Positions 14,735 through 23,555 of a stretch of DNA of 41,979 bases are shown here, one piece after another. Within the stretch, counting starts at the first letter, position 1. Each line of letters opens with the position of its first letter. Made by a program: the position numbers and the translations under genes. Origin of the DNA: JBCCSZ01 sp039199225 (GTDB lineage Bacteria > Bacteroidota > Bacteroidia > Chitinophagales > Saprospiraceae); NCBI GenBank assembly GCA_039199225.1, contig JBCCSZ010000015.1, positions 1 to 41,979 of the forward strand. The letters are read 5' to 3'. A model generated the notes under the pieces. The model was given only the letters and a program-made list of their open reading frames with translations, had not been told where the DNA came from and did not search any database.

Positions 14735-17455
14735 TTATGAAATAAGGTTCACCAGCGTGCGATAATCGTCAAATGGAGCATCCTCTCGGCGCATTTCGAG
14801 CAAATCCATTAGCTGCGCACCATATGTCTCCTCTATTTCATCAACCGTTTGGGCTGTACGGACTTCGATGCGACCTTCCTTGAGCTGGGCCATTCGCCAG
14901 TCAAAAGTCGCGCGCATCTGTTTCCAAATGCGTTGATTGACCTCGTCTTGCGATAAGTCGGGCGACACGGCAAGGGCCTCCTTAAAGGCCAGATTGTTGC
15001 GCGCAATCATCAAGCCACTCTCCAAAATAAAATAGGCTGTATGGATATTGGGTATTTCTGCATCGATTAAATGTGCGTACATCACCAACTGAATGTCTTC
15101 CTCATTTCGGATCATGTTTTGCCGTCGCGTAGCCCCTCGCCACTTGAGATCGACAACGGCCCATTCATCGCCTCGCCTCAAGACCAGGTCTGCCTTTGCT
15201 TTGACAGAGATTTGTTGAAAATTTCCCTGCAAGTCCATTTCTGTAGCTTCTACAGTCCAACCATTGTCCTGAATCATCGATATGAGACTCCAAGCAGCAA
15301 ATTTGATCCGATTGATGAAGTTGATTTTTTCAGGCTCCCGGCCATACATGAGGAGAACCGCACCCTCGCGGACCAGCAGGTCGTAGGTGTGTTCATCGAT
15401 CCAGCGGTTGAGGGCTTCGCGAGACCATCGGGATACGTTTTGCTTGAAGATCATTTCTAAAAAGCGATGCGATAAATTGCCCATCAAGGTCGTGTCGCCA
15501 ACGACGCTCAAAATGGATGATTTGCGCAATTTGATCTTGTAGCGCAATGCCCATTGATAGGGATAGTAAAACAGGGCGTCCAGACTGGTGAAGGTTTCTT
15601 GCTCGATTTGTTGTAGAGCGCTTGTCTTTTGGATGTGTAAAAAGGGCTTGGGAGTACCCAGTTGGACGTGGCTGAGGGGTTTGTAGCCTGGGAGATTGAA
15701 ATGTGCTGCGAAAACGGCTGCCGTATTTTCATCCGAGATTTGTGAGCAGATGGCAGAAAGGTCGCCAAAGGCCGCTTCCAGTTCATCGTGCAAGGGATGT
15801 GCAAAGACTTCCTTGCCATTGATGAATTCTGGCATGATGAGCAATAGTTGCTTCTGTGTGTGCAGAACTGGACGGATTCTTTGCCACAACAGGCGGGCAT
15901 TGTCTTCCTTGGGACCCTGAATGAAAATGCCATTTTGCAACAACCAGTCGATTTCGGGTCGATACCAACGAGAGAAAAAATAATCTCTTTCATTGGAGGT
16001 AAAGTTCCACCAAATAAGGCTTTGCGTAGGGCCTATAATTGATGCAGGAGAATGTACACAGGGATAATGGCCCACTTCCCGATGTCGAAATAGAACGGGG
16101 GAGGGTTCGTAGATCGTTCGGACAATGCGTTCCAATTCCAGATAGCTGAGCTGCGAACGGTTGATCGGTAGTGCTTCCAGCAAATCGCAAATGCGCTGGG
16201 CCTGCTCGCTCAAGACAAGCAGAGAACTGTTCTGTCCGCCATGTTCATCAAACTGCTCATAGGCCCAGTCCGATAGGTATTGAAATACTTCGTGAACTTC
16301 TGCTACGGGAACTTGCTGGCTAAGATCGTATCGCTTTCGCTCAAACCAAAATTCGTATTGGAACCTGGCTTTACCAGCGTCTACGGTTTTATCGTTTTGC
16401 TCCCGTTCCTGCAATTCTTCCAGTTGGCGGTATACCAATGCGTACCAACCCTCTCCTTTCATACCCGGCAAACGAGCGATTTGGCTGGCTATCAAGCTGG
16501 CTAGGCGGTCTTCCAGTGGTTTGACTTGCAGGGAGACAAACTCCAAAATCTTGTAAGGGTCTATGGGATTCCAGAAAAAAGTGGTGGCCAGTTTTAAGAT
16601 TTGCAAACTGGGCCGTGCCAAGGAGGCGGAAAGTATGCCGAGACTGGGCAGTCCTTCCTGAATGAGTGCATTGTCCAATGCCCGGTTTTTCTCGGGAATG
16701 AGGCAAAGCGGCCGAAAATTGGGATTGAGCCGCAGCATTCGAGCTAGGTAATTGGCGGCTTCGGTTTCTCGTTTGGCCTTTAAAATGAGGAGGCTACCAT
16801 CGTTTTTTAATTGGCGATCGGATGGATTTTGTCCGGACAATAGTTGTTGAAAAATACCCAAATCTGAATCAGACATTGGAGCGGCGTAGGAAAGGTATTC
16901 CACTTGGATGCCTGCGGCCTGTAGGCGTTCGAATAGTCGTTGGAGATGTGTGGGGAGTAGCTTATGCGGCTCTGCAATCAATACTTTATCGAGTGGAAGT
17001 TCCCGCTTTCCAACGAATCGAAGCATTTGCTCGAAGCGGTCGGCAAAGCCAAAAGGCATGGGTGTCAACTGAAAATCGCTGGCATTTTGTAAAATATGCT
17101 CAACATTGGCAAGGGATTGCAAGCGTTCGGGAATACCTGTTTTTGACTGAAAATCCCAACCGGACAGCAGCAGTTCGTCCCTAGCTTCGAGTAGTTTGGC
17201 CGATGTTGCCAGTTGGTCGGCTGTCAAAGATGCCTGATAAAAGGCCGCTGGGTTTTGTTTGAGCTGTTCGACAAGTGCTTGCCGATAGGATTCGATGCGC
17301 AGGTGGTCATTGTTGTTCGGATAGCCACTCAGGCCGAAGTGTGTTTCAAAAAAACGCAGCAGTGCTTGTTGGCCCATAATGGCCTGGCCGCCATTGGTTT
17401 GAGCAGGCAGCGGATACACTTCTTCATCGAGTTGGAGACCAAAAGTTATTTGCAT
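14735..17455 (-). CDS. AddB-like PD-(D/E)XK nuclease protein
   Basis: A 906-residue protein whose C-terminal part is a RecB/AddB-type nuclease: Asp756 in KADLVLRRGD, Asp769-Leu-Lys771 in WAVVDLKWRG, and the helix EEDIQLVMYAHL with the conserved Gln and Tyr. The N-terminal 600 residues look like the inactive helicase-like half of AddB; I see no Walker A GKT and no helicase motif. A Cys-rich AddB iron-sulfur cluster signature is not evident. AddB works with the UvrD-like AddA in double-strand break repair, but no addA lies next to it in the window. The start at 17455 is the first ATG and gives a plausible N-terminus. Assignment to this nuclease superfamily is good; a strict AddB orthology is likely but unproven. 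Confidence 0.82.
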   Translation of the reverse strand: MQITFGLQLDEEVYPLPAQTNGGQAIMGQQALLRFFETHFGLSGYPNNNDHLRIESYRQALVEQLKQNPAAFYQASLTADQLATSAKLLEARDELLLSGWDFQSKTGIPERLQSLANVEHILQNASDFQLTPMPFGFADRFEQMLRFVGKRELPLDKVLIAEPHKLLPTHLQRLFERLQAAGIQVEYLSYAAPMSDSDLGIFQQLLSGQNPSDRQLKNDGSLLILKAKRETEAANYLARMLRLNPNFRPLCLIPEKNRALDNALIQEGLPSLGILSASLARPSLQILKLATTFFWNPIDPYKILEFVSLQVKPLEDRLASLIASQIARLPGMKGEGWYALVYRQLEELQEREQNDKTVDAGKARFQYEFWFERKRYDLSQQVPVAEVHEVFQYLSDWAYEQFDEHGGQNSSLLVLSEQAQRICDLLEALPINRSQLSYLELERIVRTIYEPSPVLFRHREVGHYPCVHSPASIIGPTQSLIWWNFTSNERDYFFSRWYRPEIDWLLQNGIFIQGPKEDNARLLWQRIRPVLHTQKQLLLIMPEFINGKEVFAHPLHDELEAAFGDLSAICSQISDENTAAVFAAHFNLPGYKPLSHVQLGTPKPFLHIQKTSALQQIEQETFTSLDALFYYPYQWALRYKIKLRKSSILSVVGDTTLMGNLSHRFLEMIFKQNVSRWSREALNRWIDEHTYDLLVREGAVLLMYGREPEKINFINRIKFAAWSLISMIQDNGWTVEATEMDLQGNFQQISVKAKADLVLRRGDEWAVVDLKWRGATRRQNMIRNEEDIQLVMYAHLIDAEIPNIHTAYFILESGLMIARNNLAFKEALAVSPDLSQDEVNQRIWKQMRATFDWRMAQLKEGRIEVRTAQTVDEIEETYGAQLMDLLEMRREDAPFDDYRTLVNLIS

Positions 17456-17599
17456 ATGTATGGAATGGATCGCTTCAAATATAGGAAACCCAAAACAATT
17501 TTATGAGGCTGGATATAGTTTTTCTTACTTCCGAAAAACTTGCCCGACCTCTAGAGTGTTATTGTTGCAGTTTGCTTCCAAATACCTAAAACTCCTACA

Positions 17600-18004
17600 T
17601 TGAACAAGCTCAAAAAATATTCAGCTTCCCTTTTTGTTTTCCTGATGTTTGCCATGTTGTATCCCTTTTCTGTTGGTGCAGTGATTAGTGAGAAAAGTGT
17701 CTTAAAAACGGAGCGGATAGACATACGGCAAAAGCACAAATCAAGAACTGTTAAAAAGAGGCGTGGGCGAACCAAGCTTTGGAGTCGCATCAAAAATCGG
17801 GTTCAACGCCGGTGGTTTGCCAAGTTGTCAGCAGCTAAAGGCAAGGTCAATAAGAAAATCCGCATTGGATTGTGGCTTTTGGGCATTGGAGTCGCCTCTT
17901 TGCTTGCCTCCAATTGGATCGGCATCAGTTTAGTACGGCTGATCGCCGGAGGCGTAGCCTTGTTAGGATTGATTCTATTAATATTGGGATTGATGGACAG
18001 CTGA
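17600..18004 (+). CDS. Small basic membrane protein with TTG start, hypothetical
   Basis: 134 residues, starting at TTG (17600), which supplies a natural signal-like N-terminus (MNKLKKYSASLFVFLMFAM); the next start, an ATG at 17645, would cut into the hydrophobic segment. After export or anchoring comes a strongly basic stretch of about 50 residues (RQKHKSRTVKKRRGRTK and KNRVQRRW), then a short linker and two membrane segments (about 88-105 and 108-131) that end in LILGLMDS. Similar small proteins with a signal, a Lys/Arg-rich middle and a C-terminal hydrophobic hairpin are common in Bacteroidota and have no assigned role. It is isolated and diverges from the AddB-like gene, with 144 bases between them. 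Confidence 0.72.
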   Translation: MNKLKKYSASLFVFLMFAMLYPFSVGAVISEKSVLKTERIDIRQKHKSRTVKKRRGRTKLWSRIKNRVQRRWFAKLSAAKGKVNKKIRIGLWLLGIGVASLLASNWIGISLVRLIAGGVALLGLILLILGLMDS

Positions 18005-18017
18005 TGTCGGAAAAGCT

Positions 18018-18398
18018 TTATCCTCCTGTTTCTTGTCGGAGCATTTTGACTTGGCTTTCCCAAAGTTGTCTTTGGTCGGAAATTTCGTCTTCGTCGCAGA
18101 ATTCTTCGATTTCCAGGATGGTTTCTCCGGTTACGGGCGAGCGAGACATCTTGTATTCAAAAAATTCTTCGTCATCGTCTGCGTCTTCCCATTTGAACCT
18201 AATCCGTTCATTTTCAATGTCTTCGATGAGCGTAGCGACTTCTTCGGAGCCGTTCCAGCTGAAGGTGAAGATGCCGTCGGAGATGTCTACTTCATCACAA
18301 AACCAGCGAATGAGACAAGATGGGGTCGTAAAAAACTTATACAAGATGCTAGGCGAAGCCCTGAAAAGAAACTCATGTGTCAGTTTGACCCTTTTCAT
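18018..18398 (-). CDS. START-like (SRPBCC-fold) domain protein
   Basis: A 126-residue acidic cytoplasmic protein that fits the START-like/AHSA1 helix-grip fold. The opening KLTHEFLFRASPSILYKFFTTPSCLIRWFCDEVDI is typical: beta strand, short helix with SPSILYKFF, and the loop to W-F-C. Next come TFSWNGSEEVATLIEDIENERIRFKWED and the closing amphipathic helix after GETILEIEEF. This matches the small START-like proteins widespread in Bacteroidota, which have no known ligand. It has many Glu and Asp residues. It converges with the small basic membrane gene, with 13 bases between the stops. A hairpin (AGCCTAT / ATAGGCT, 18430-18460) lies in its upstream region. Confidence 0.82.
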   Translation of the reverse strand: MKRVKLTHEFLFRASPSILYKFFTTPSCLIRWFCDEVDISDGIFTFSWNGSEEVATLIEDIENERIRFKWEDADDDEEFFEYKMSRSPVTGETILEIEEFCDEDEISDQRQLWESQVKMLRQETGG

Positions 18399-19019
18399 TG
18401 TCAGAAGAGTTTTAATTTTGTGCTTGAATAGCCTATCGCAAAAAAAAATTCCAATAGGCTTTAGATGTGTATGTACTTGCTAATCAGCTTATTGTGCTAA
18501 GTTTTGCAAATGCGTTGGACGCAATAAAAAATAAAAAACTGATTTTTCCAAATTATTGAAACTATTTTCATTCAAAAAGCATTATTGTATATGGTACACC
18601 AATTGAGATGATTTCTGATTAGTTTTTAACACACTTTGTAATTTGATTCGAGTTGTGGTTTCTAAAGAGGAAGCTTTTAGCTTAAATAACTGTTACAATA
18701 CTTTGAGCTTTTTCATTTATCGCAACTTATGGTTATTTGGAATAAAAAGATGGGAATTTAAGAACACCCCTTGATTCTGATTTTTTATTCATTTAATTTT
18801 GTACCTCGTAATCTGAGAGAGAGATGGTGCCTTCTATTTTACTGCAAAAGACATCCCAATTACGTTCACACTTGCACACGGGGCCATTGCCCGGTTTAGG
18901 CTCACCATCGCTGTTACACAGCTAATCCCATCGCATATCTTCGTATCCGAAGAACCGACTTTTCAATCTACGTCATAGGCATACATTAAATTGGTAAACT
19001 TAAAATAAACTGTTACTGC
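18399..19019. other. 620-bp divergent regulatory gap with rpoD leader
   Basis: The region separates the START-like gene from rpoD. 18430-18460 is an inverted repeat (AGCCTAT / ATAGGCT) around an A-tract. 18480-18770 is AT-rich with nothing I can name. 18771-18801 is a full Bacteroidota promoter, and about 18808-19019 would be a long rpoD leader with a possible 33-codon reading frame (18824-18925) and a small hairpin, CTTCG-TATC-CGAAG, at about 18939-18952. No tRNA or riboswitch pattern is evident. Confidence 0.6.
18771..18801 (+). promoter_or_regulatory. Bacteroidota sigma-A promoter of rpoD
   Basis: TTG at 18771-18773, a 20-base spacer, and TAATTTTG at 18794-18801 match the TTG-N19/21-TAnnTTTG consensus exactly. 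It faces rpoD and would give a leader of about 210 bases. It is the best promoter in the window and suggests that the housekeeping sigma factor transcribes its own gene. Confidence 0.75.
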
Positions 19020-19889
19020 ATGAGACAACTTAAAATTACCAAGTCTATTACCAATCGCGAAAGTCAATCCCTAGAGAAGTACCTCCAGGAAATCGGTAAG
19101 GTAGACTTGCTTACGCCCGAAGAGGAAGTCGAGTTGGCAAAACAGATCAAGCAAGGCGATCAGATCGCTCTTGAAAAACTCACCAAAGCCAACCTTCGCT
19201 TCGTCGTTTCCGTTGCTAAGCAATACCAAAACCAGGGGCTCTCTTTGAGTGATTTGATTAACGAAGGTAATCTTGGATTAATTAAGGCTGCACAACGGTT
19301 TGATGAAACTCGCGGTTTCAAATTCATTTCTTACGCCGTTTGGTGGATTCGTCAGTCAATCTTGCAAGCGCTCGCAGAGCAATCACGTATCGTCAGACTA
19401 CCACTCAACAAAGTAGGTTCCCTGAATAAAATCAACAAGGCTTTTTCTGAACTCGAACAGGAGTACGAAAGAGAGCCTTCTTCTGATGAATTGGCGGAAA
19501 TCCTCGAAATTCCTACCGAGGAAGTAGAAACAACCCTCGGCGTTGCCGCCCGCCATGTTTCCATGGATGCTCCTTTTGTGGAAGGAGAAGATAACTCCCT
19601 ATTGGACGTTCTCGAAAATGGTCAAACGCCTCGTACCGACCAATCCCTGGAATACAACGAGTCACTCTCCCGCGAAATCAACCGCTCTTTGAGCACTCTC
19701 ACAGATCGTCAGTGCGACGTCATCAAGCTTTACTTCGGCATTGGTGTCGAACATCCCATGTCCTTGGAAGATATTGGAGAAAAATTCGGTCTTACTCGCG
19801 AACGCGTTCGCCAAATAAAAGACAAAGCCATCAACAAACTCCGCAATACTTCCAGAAGCAGATTGCTTAAAAACTACCTTGGAGCATAA
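19020..19889 (+). CDS. rpoD: Housekeeping RNA polymerase sigma factor (sigma-A/RpoD), short Bacteroidota form
   Basis: A 289-residue primary sigma factor. Region 1.1 is absent, as is usual for Bacteroidota. Region 1.2 is at about 17-45 (SLEKYLQEIGKVDLLTPEEE). Region 2 is at about 55-125 (NLRFVVSVAKQYQNQGLSLSDLI, AVWWIRQSILQALAEQSR). Region 3 follows (LPLNKVGSLNKINKAF), and region 4 is at about 220-280 with its helix-turn-helix (MSLEDIGEKFGLTRERVRQI). These make it the general sigma factor, directing RNA polymerase to TTG/TAnnTTTG promoters such as the one upstream of this gene. The ATG is at 19020; the gene stands alone and ends in a strong terminator. All core motifs are intact. Confidence 0.97.
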   Translation: MRQLKITKSITNRESQSLEKYLQEIGKVDLLTPEEEVELAKQIKQGDQIALEKLTKANLRFVVSVAKQYQNQGLSLSDLINEGNLGLIKAAQRFDETRGFKFISYAVWWIRQSILQALAEQSRIVRLPLNKVGSLNKINKAFSELEQEYEREPSSDELAEILEIPTEEVETTLGVAARHVSMDAPFVEGEDNSLLDVLENGQTPRTDQSLEYNESLSREINRSLSTLTDRQCDVIKLYFGIGVEHPMSLEDIGEKFGLTRERVRQIKDKAINKLRNTSRSRLLKNYLGA

Positions 19890-19933
19890 GTCTTTCTAAA
19901 GCCTTATCTAAAAGAGATATAGTTAAAAAAATC

Positions 19934-19970
19934 AGCCTCCTGTACCATCGGTGCAGGAGGCTCGTTCTTT
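19934..19970 (+). terminator. Rho-independent terminator of rpoD, usable from both sides
   Basis: Arms 19934-19946 (AGCCTCCTGTACC) and 19950-19962 (GGTGCAGGAGGCT) pair as a 13-bp stem with one G-T pair and an ATC loop. CGTTCTTTTA follows on the plus strand, and an A-run precedes it (T-run on the minus strand). It lies between convergent rpoD and the CARDB gene and can serve both. Confidence 0.9.
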
Positions 19971-19981
19971 TATGGATTGGA

Positions 19982-20839
19982 TTACCTGACTTTTACCGCC
20001 CCGCGATTGTTGGTCTCGTCACATTCTTCCACCACATCATGAGCGTCTAGCTCCAATACGAGGTAGGGCGTATACTTTGTCATCTTGCTGATGTCCAACT
20101 TGATCGTTCCGGTGTACTGCTGACCAGGGGCCAATTTGGGCTTGCTTTTGTCTTTTATGTAGCTTCCACCCAAAATCATCGATGAACGAGTGATGCGGTC
20201 TGCATGTGACATACTCACCCGAATGGCGACATTGTCGTAGTCTTTTCGGTCCGGTCCTGTCAAATCGGCTACACCTTCACCATTGTTTTTCAGCGTATAG
20301 CTGATGGTCACCGAACGTTTGGACGACTTCACCACTTTAACCTCCTCGATCGATAAATCTGCGCACAATCTTTCGCCAGCAGGTTCCGGTGGAGCCGGTT
20401 CGTGTACTGGCTCTTTTTCAACACCGCTGGTTCCTCTGGCAGCAAATACGTCTGCTGTGGAAAACTTCATTTCCTGGCCACTTTTTATTTTTCCGGCTGG
20501 TATTTTGAGTTCTTGCTCAAAGATAGATGCCCGAATTCTATGCTCGTATGCCATCAGTTGGGCATTTTCCAGCGATTGATCGAACAAGATTTGAACTTCC
20601 TGCTGGAATCCTTTACCAAAATCCAGCGATTCTCGGCCCGTATTGATGGCCGTGTAGCGAATCTTGATGTTTTCGTCTTCTTTTTTGACAACTTCGATGC
20701 CTGTCAGGTGTAGGCGGTAGCCATTATAGACAGCAGGTAAGCTATCCCGTTGGGCAGCCATTGAATGGAAAGGCACTAAGTAAGCGATAAAATATAGGAA
20801 TACAATGGGTAAAACGATCCTCCGTTTCATGGTTTTCAT
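19982..20839 (-). CDS. Exported protein with CARDB-like domain
   Basis: A 285-residue protein with a signal peptide (IVLPIVFLYFIAYLVPFH, cut near MAAQ). The start could be the first ATG or the one three codons later. About 40-135 is a beta-rich domain (GYRLHLTGIEVVKKEDENIKI...). A short proline/glutamate linker (EPVHEPAPPEPAG, about 143-155) leads to a second domain at 160-285. This looks like a CARDB-type adhesion fold: DLSIEEVKVVKSSKRSVTIS, YTLKNNGEGVADL, LAPGQQYTGTIKLDIS and the terminal VEECDETNNRGAVKV, which closely matches the family ending. Such domains stick to other proteins or to polysaccharides at the cell surface. There is no type IX sorting domain, so it is probably periplasmic. 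Function is unknown. Confidence 0.78.
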   Translation of the reverse strand: MKTMKRRIVLPIVFLYFIAYLVPFHSMAAQRDSLPAVYNGYRLHLTGIEVVKKEDENIKIRYTAINTGRESLDFGKGFQQEVQILFDQSLENAQLMAYEHRIRASIFEQELKIPAGKIKSGQEMKFSTADVFAARGTSGVEKEPVHEPAPPEPAGERLCADLSIEEVKVVKSSKRSVTISYTLKNNGEGVADLTGPDRKDYDNVAIRVSMSHADRITRSSMILGGSYIKDKSKPKLAPGQQYTGTIKLDISKMTKYTPYLVLELDAHDVVEECDETNNRGAVKVR

Positions 20840-20940
20840 GGTCTCAGTTGAGGTAATAATAATTTCAGTCGGGGGATTCTCTTTGTGTGTGACGGATGAG
20901 ATTTACAGTGCGTCTGCGGTTTATGATTCAATAACCATTC

Positions 20941-21399
20941 CTATTCTTGTGTGATGTCAATGGGTCGGTCAATGCTTTCATCCAACGAGATGAATGTTTC
21001 TGTACGCTGAATCCCTACGATTTTTTGAATCTTGTCATGTAAAACAACGCGCAAATGGTCTGTATCCTTGCATATGATTTTGGCAAAGATGCTGTAATTT
21101 CCAGTGGTATAGTGTGCACCTACAATTTCGGGTATATTTTTCAGTTGTTCAGATACTTCGTCGTACAGCGAACTCTTATCCAGATAAATACCCAGGAAGG
21201 CAGCTACATCGTATCCCAGCTTGTTGTAGTCGACGACCAAATTGAAACCTTGTACGATGCCCATGTCCTTGAGCTTGTTCATCCGAACGTGAACGGTTCC
21301 ACCAGATACATGGATTTCCTTCGCAATTTCCGTGTAGGGCTTTTTGGCATCCCGCATTAGGATGGACAGTATTTTCCGGTCTATATGATCTATATCCAT
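20941..21399 (-). CDS. Lrp/AsnC-family transcriptional regulator
   Basis: A 152-residue amino-acid-responsive regulator. The N-terminal winged helix (about 3-60) has IDRKILSILMRDAKKPYTEIA and VSGGTVHVRMNKLKDMGIVQG. The C-terminal RAM effector and oligomerisation domain (about 65-150) has the alternating AAFLGIYLDKSSLYDEV, VGAHYTTGNYSIFAKI and the last strand GIQRTETFISLDES. Family members bind amino acids and repress or activate metabolic genes as octamers. There is no adjacent amino-acid gene to hint at the effector. The upstream minus-strand sequence has TATATTTA near the ATG, a weak -7 match. Confidence 0.94.
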   Translation of the reverse strand: MDIDHIDRKILSILMRDAKKPYTEIAKEIHVSGGTVHVRMNKLKDMGIVQGFNLVVDYNKLGYDVAAFLGIYLDKSSLYDEVSEQLKNIPEIVGAHYTTGNYSIFAKIICKDTDHLRVVLHDKIQKIVGIQRTETFISLDESIDRPIDITQE

Positions 21400-21888
21400 A
21401 ATGTGTGTGTAAATATAGCTGTTTTTGAGATTTGTGCTATTAGATTGAATGATTTTTTAGCCTAGTCCAATGGACGAATTTGTAAAAATTGGCAGCTCTT
21501 TGGACAGCCTAAATGTTATAGTCATGGAACACATTTGAAAACAGGCAGGTTTTGCTGAAAATAGAAAACCCTTGACTACTGATGGCATTAACCCGGATTC
21601 ATCTAGCTTTACCCATGTTTTATAGGATAAATGCATCAACTCGTCGTATTACCTCCTACAAGCTGAAATAAAAAATAGTAACTTTAGCACTTTATGGTCT
21701 CAGTAAGACCTTGCTTGCTTATCGTATTGTGGTATCTTTAAGTCAATTCGGATGACTGCCTCAATTTGTGTGATCCATGAAATAAAAGCTGTGGTTTTGC
21801 AACAAATCTTATACTTAAAGACTTTTGTTAGAGATGAATCGCAAATACAGAAGAGCAGGATTTTCAACCCCCATATATCCATTAGAGA
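21400..21888. other. 489-bp divergent gap, no gene supported
   Basis: The gap separates the Lrp/AsnC gene from the S41 protease. Two 60-codon minus-strand frames exist (21457-21639 and 21700-21882), but their products look random. TAACTTTA at 21679-21686 on the plus strand is one base off the -7 consensus and may belong to the protease gene. I see no repeat, RNA gene or hairpin of note. Confidence 0.5.
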
Positions 21889-23541
21889 ATGCTAAACGAC
21901 TCAGATAATAAGTCCGGAAATTTCAAGATTTGGATTCCTCTTTTACTCTCCCTCATGCTGATCGGAGGAATACTCATTGGTATGAAAGTGCAGCACATCC
22001 CGCTGATTAGCCTTTCGCCCTCGGAAGGAGGAAATAGGCACAGCAGTATCGAGACCGGCCGGGTGGAGGAATTGGTACGCTTCATCGAATCCCGTTATGT
22101 AGACGATGTCGACAGTGAAGAGTTGGTCGAAGAAGCCATTAATGCATTGCTCAAGCAGCTCGATCCCCACTCCAATTACATCTCTTCCAAGCAGGTCCGA
22201 GAAGTGAACGAACAGTTGGAGGGTAATTTCGAAGGGGTTGGCATCGAATTTATGATACTGGAAGATACGATACGGGTCATATCGCCCATTTCTGGAGGAC
22301 CTTCAGAAGCGGTTGGGATACTGGCCGGAGATAAGATCGTGCAAATAGAGGATTCCATCGTGGCGGGTATTGATGTCAAAGTCAAGGATATCATTGGTCA
22401 TCTGAGAGGGGAGAAGGGTACCAAGGTGGATATTGGCATTTTGCGGGGGCAAGAAAAAAGTGTTCGCACTTTCACCGTTACCCGCGATAAGATTCCGCTC
22501 AATAGCGTAGATGTTGCCTACATGCTGGACGAAAAAGTTGGCTACATAAAAATCAGCCGTTTCAGTGCCACGACCTACAAGGAATTTATGAAAGGCGTTG
22601 AAAGCCTGGTGGAAGAAAAGGGGATGAAAGACCTTGTCATCGATGTGCGTCAAAATCCGGGGGGATACCTTCAGGAGGCGACCAATATCCTCAGTCAGCT
22701 GTTTGACGAACGTGGTAAGTTGCTGGTATATACAGAGGGACGCTCTGTCCGCCGCAGTGAATACGAATCTACGGGACGGCCTTTTTTCAAACTGGGGAAG
22801 GTTGCTGTGTTGATAGATGAAGGTTCTGCCTCAGCCAGCGAAATTTTGGCTGGAGCTGTTCAGGATTGGGATCGTGGACCGATCATCGGGCGGCGTTCCT
22901 TTGGCAAAGGCTTGGTCCAGGAGCAATACAGCCTCAAGGATGGCTCTGCTTTGCGACTCACCGTGGCTCGATACTATACGCCGTCTGGCCGTTGCATCCA
23001 AAAGCCTTACAGCGATCGGGATGGCTACGACAATGATGTGCAACAGCGCCTCAACAATGGTGAGTTGACCAGTCAAGACAGCATCAATCAAAAAGATACC
23101 ACTCGTTTTTACACTTCCGGAGGACGGCTTGTCTATGGAGGTGGAGGCATCACGCCGGATATTTTCATTCCTTTCGATACCCTTTTGCTCAACGATCATT
23201 ACATCAACTTGCGACAGCTCGTTCCTCAGTTCGTTTATCGACAGTTGGAAACCGACCAGCCGGCCTATGATGGAAATATAGAAAGCTTCTTATCTGATTT
23301 TGCGGTGAGTGAGCAACTGCTGGAAGAGTTTCAGGATTATGCTGAAACCAAAGGCGTCAAGCGCAACGCTCGCCAATGGGCGCTGAGTAAAAAGTCGATT
23401 TCCGAGTTGATTAAAGCCAGGATGGGGCGGCATTTGTTCCAGGATGTTGGATTCTACAAGGTTTGGAACGAGTACGACCCTGCGGTACAGGAAGCTCTGA
23501 GCAACCTCAGAAGCAATCCTGCGCAAGTCGTCAAGAAGTAA
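21889..23541 (+). CDS. S41 C-terminal processing peptidase
   Basis: A 550-residue tail-specific (CTP/Prc-type) serine protease. A single N-terminal membrane anchor or signal lies at about 15-31 (WIPLLLSLMLIGGILIG), placing the enzyme in the periplasm. The short N-domain (56-105) ends in LLKQLDPHSNYI. The PDZ domain is at about 108-200 (FEGVGIEF, GGPSEAVGILAGDKI). The S41 core follows, with GYIKISRFSATT, the DLVIDVRQNPGGYLQEA strand, the catalytic Ser at about 315 in EGSASASEIL and the Lys at about 340 in SFGKGLVQ. The 25-residue spacing matches the Ser-Lys dyad of Prc. The C-terminal domain of about 110 residues is also usual. The start at 21889 is the first ATG. The likely role is periplasmic protein processing and quality control; the substrate is unknown. 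Confidence 0.95.
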   Translation: MLNDSDNKSGNFKIWIPLLLSLMLIGGILIGMKVQHIPLISLSPSEGGNRHSSIETGRVEELVRFIESRYVDDVDSEELVEEAINALLKQLDPHSNYISSKQVREVNEQLEGNFEGVGIEFMILEDTIRVISPISGGPSEAVGILAGDKIVQIEDSIVAGIDVKVKDIIGHLRGEKGTKVDIGILRGQEKSVRTFTVTRDKIPLNSVDVAYMLDEKVGYIKISRFSATTYKEFMKGVESLVEEKGMKDLVIDVRQNPGGYLQEATNILSQLFDERGKLLVYTEGRSVRRSEYESTGRPFFKLGKVAVLIDEGSASASEILAGAVQDWDRGPIIGRRSFGKGLVQEQYSLKDGSALRLTVARYYTPSGRCIQKPYSDRDGYDNDVQQRLNNGELTSQDSINQKDTTRFYTSGGRLVYGGGGITPDIFIPFDTLLLNDHYINLRQLVPQFVYRQLETDQPAYDGNIESFLSDFAVSEQLLEEFQDYAETKGVKRNARQWALSKKSISELIKARMGRHLFQDVGFYKVWNEYDPAVQEALSNLRSNPAQVVKK

Positions 23542-23555
23542 CTAAAACGCCTTTC

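Noticed and set aside
18840..18990. Riboswitch or small RNA in the rpoD leader
   Set aside because: Only one short hairpin is seen and no known aptamer pattern; I kept it as an unnamed leader.
21457..21882. Two 60-codon minus-strand frames between the Lrp and protease genes
   Set aside because: Composition looks random, and they fill a promoter gap.
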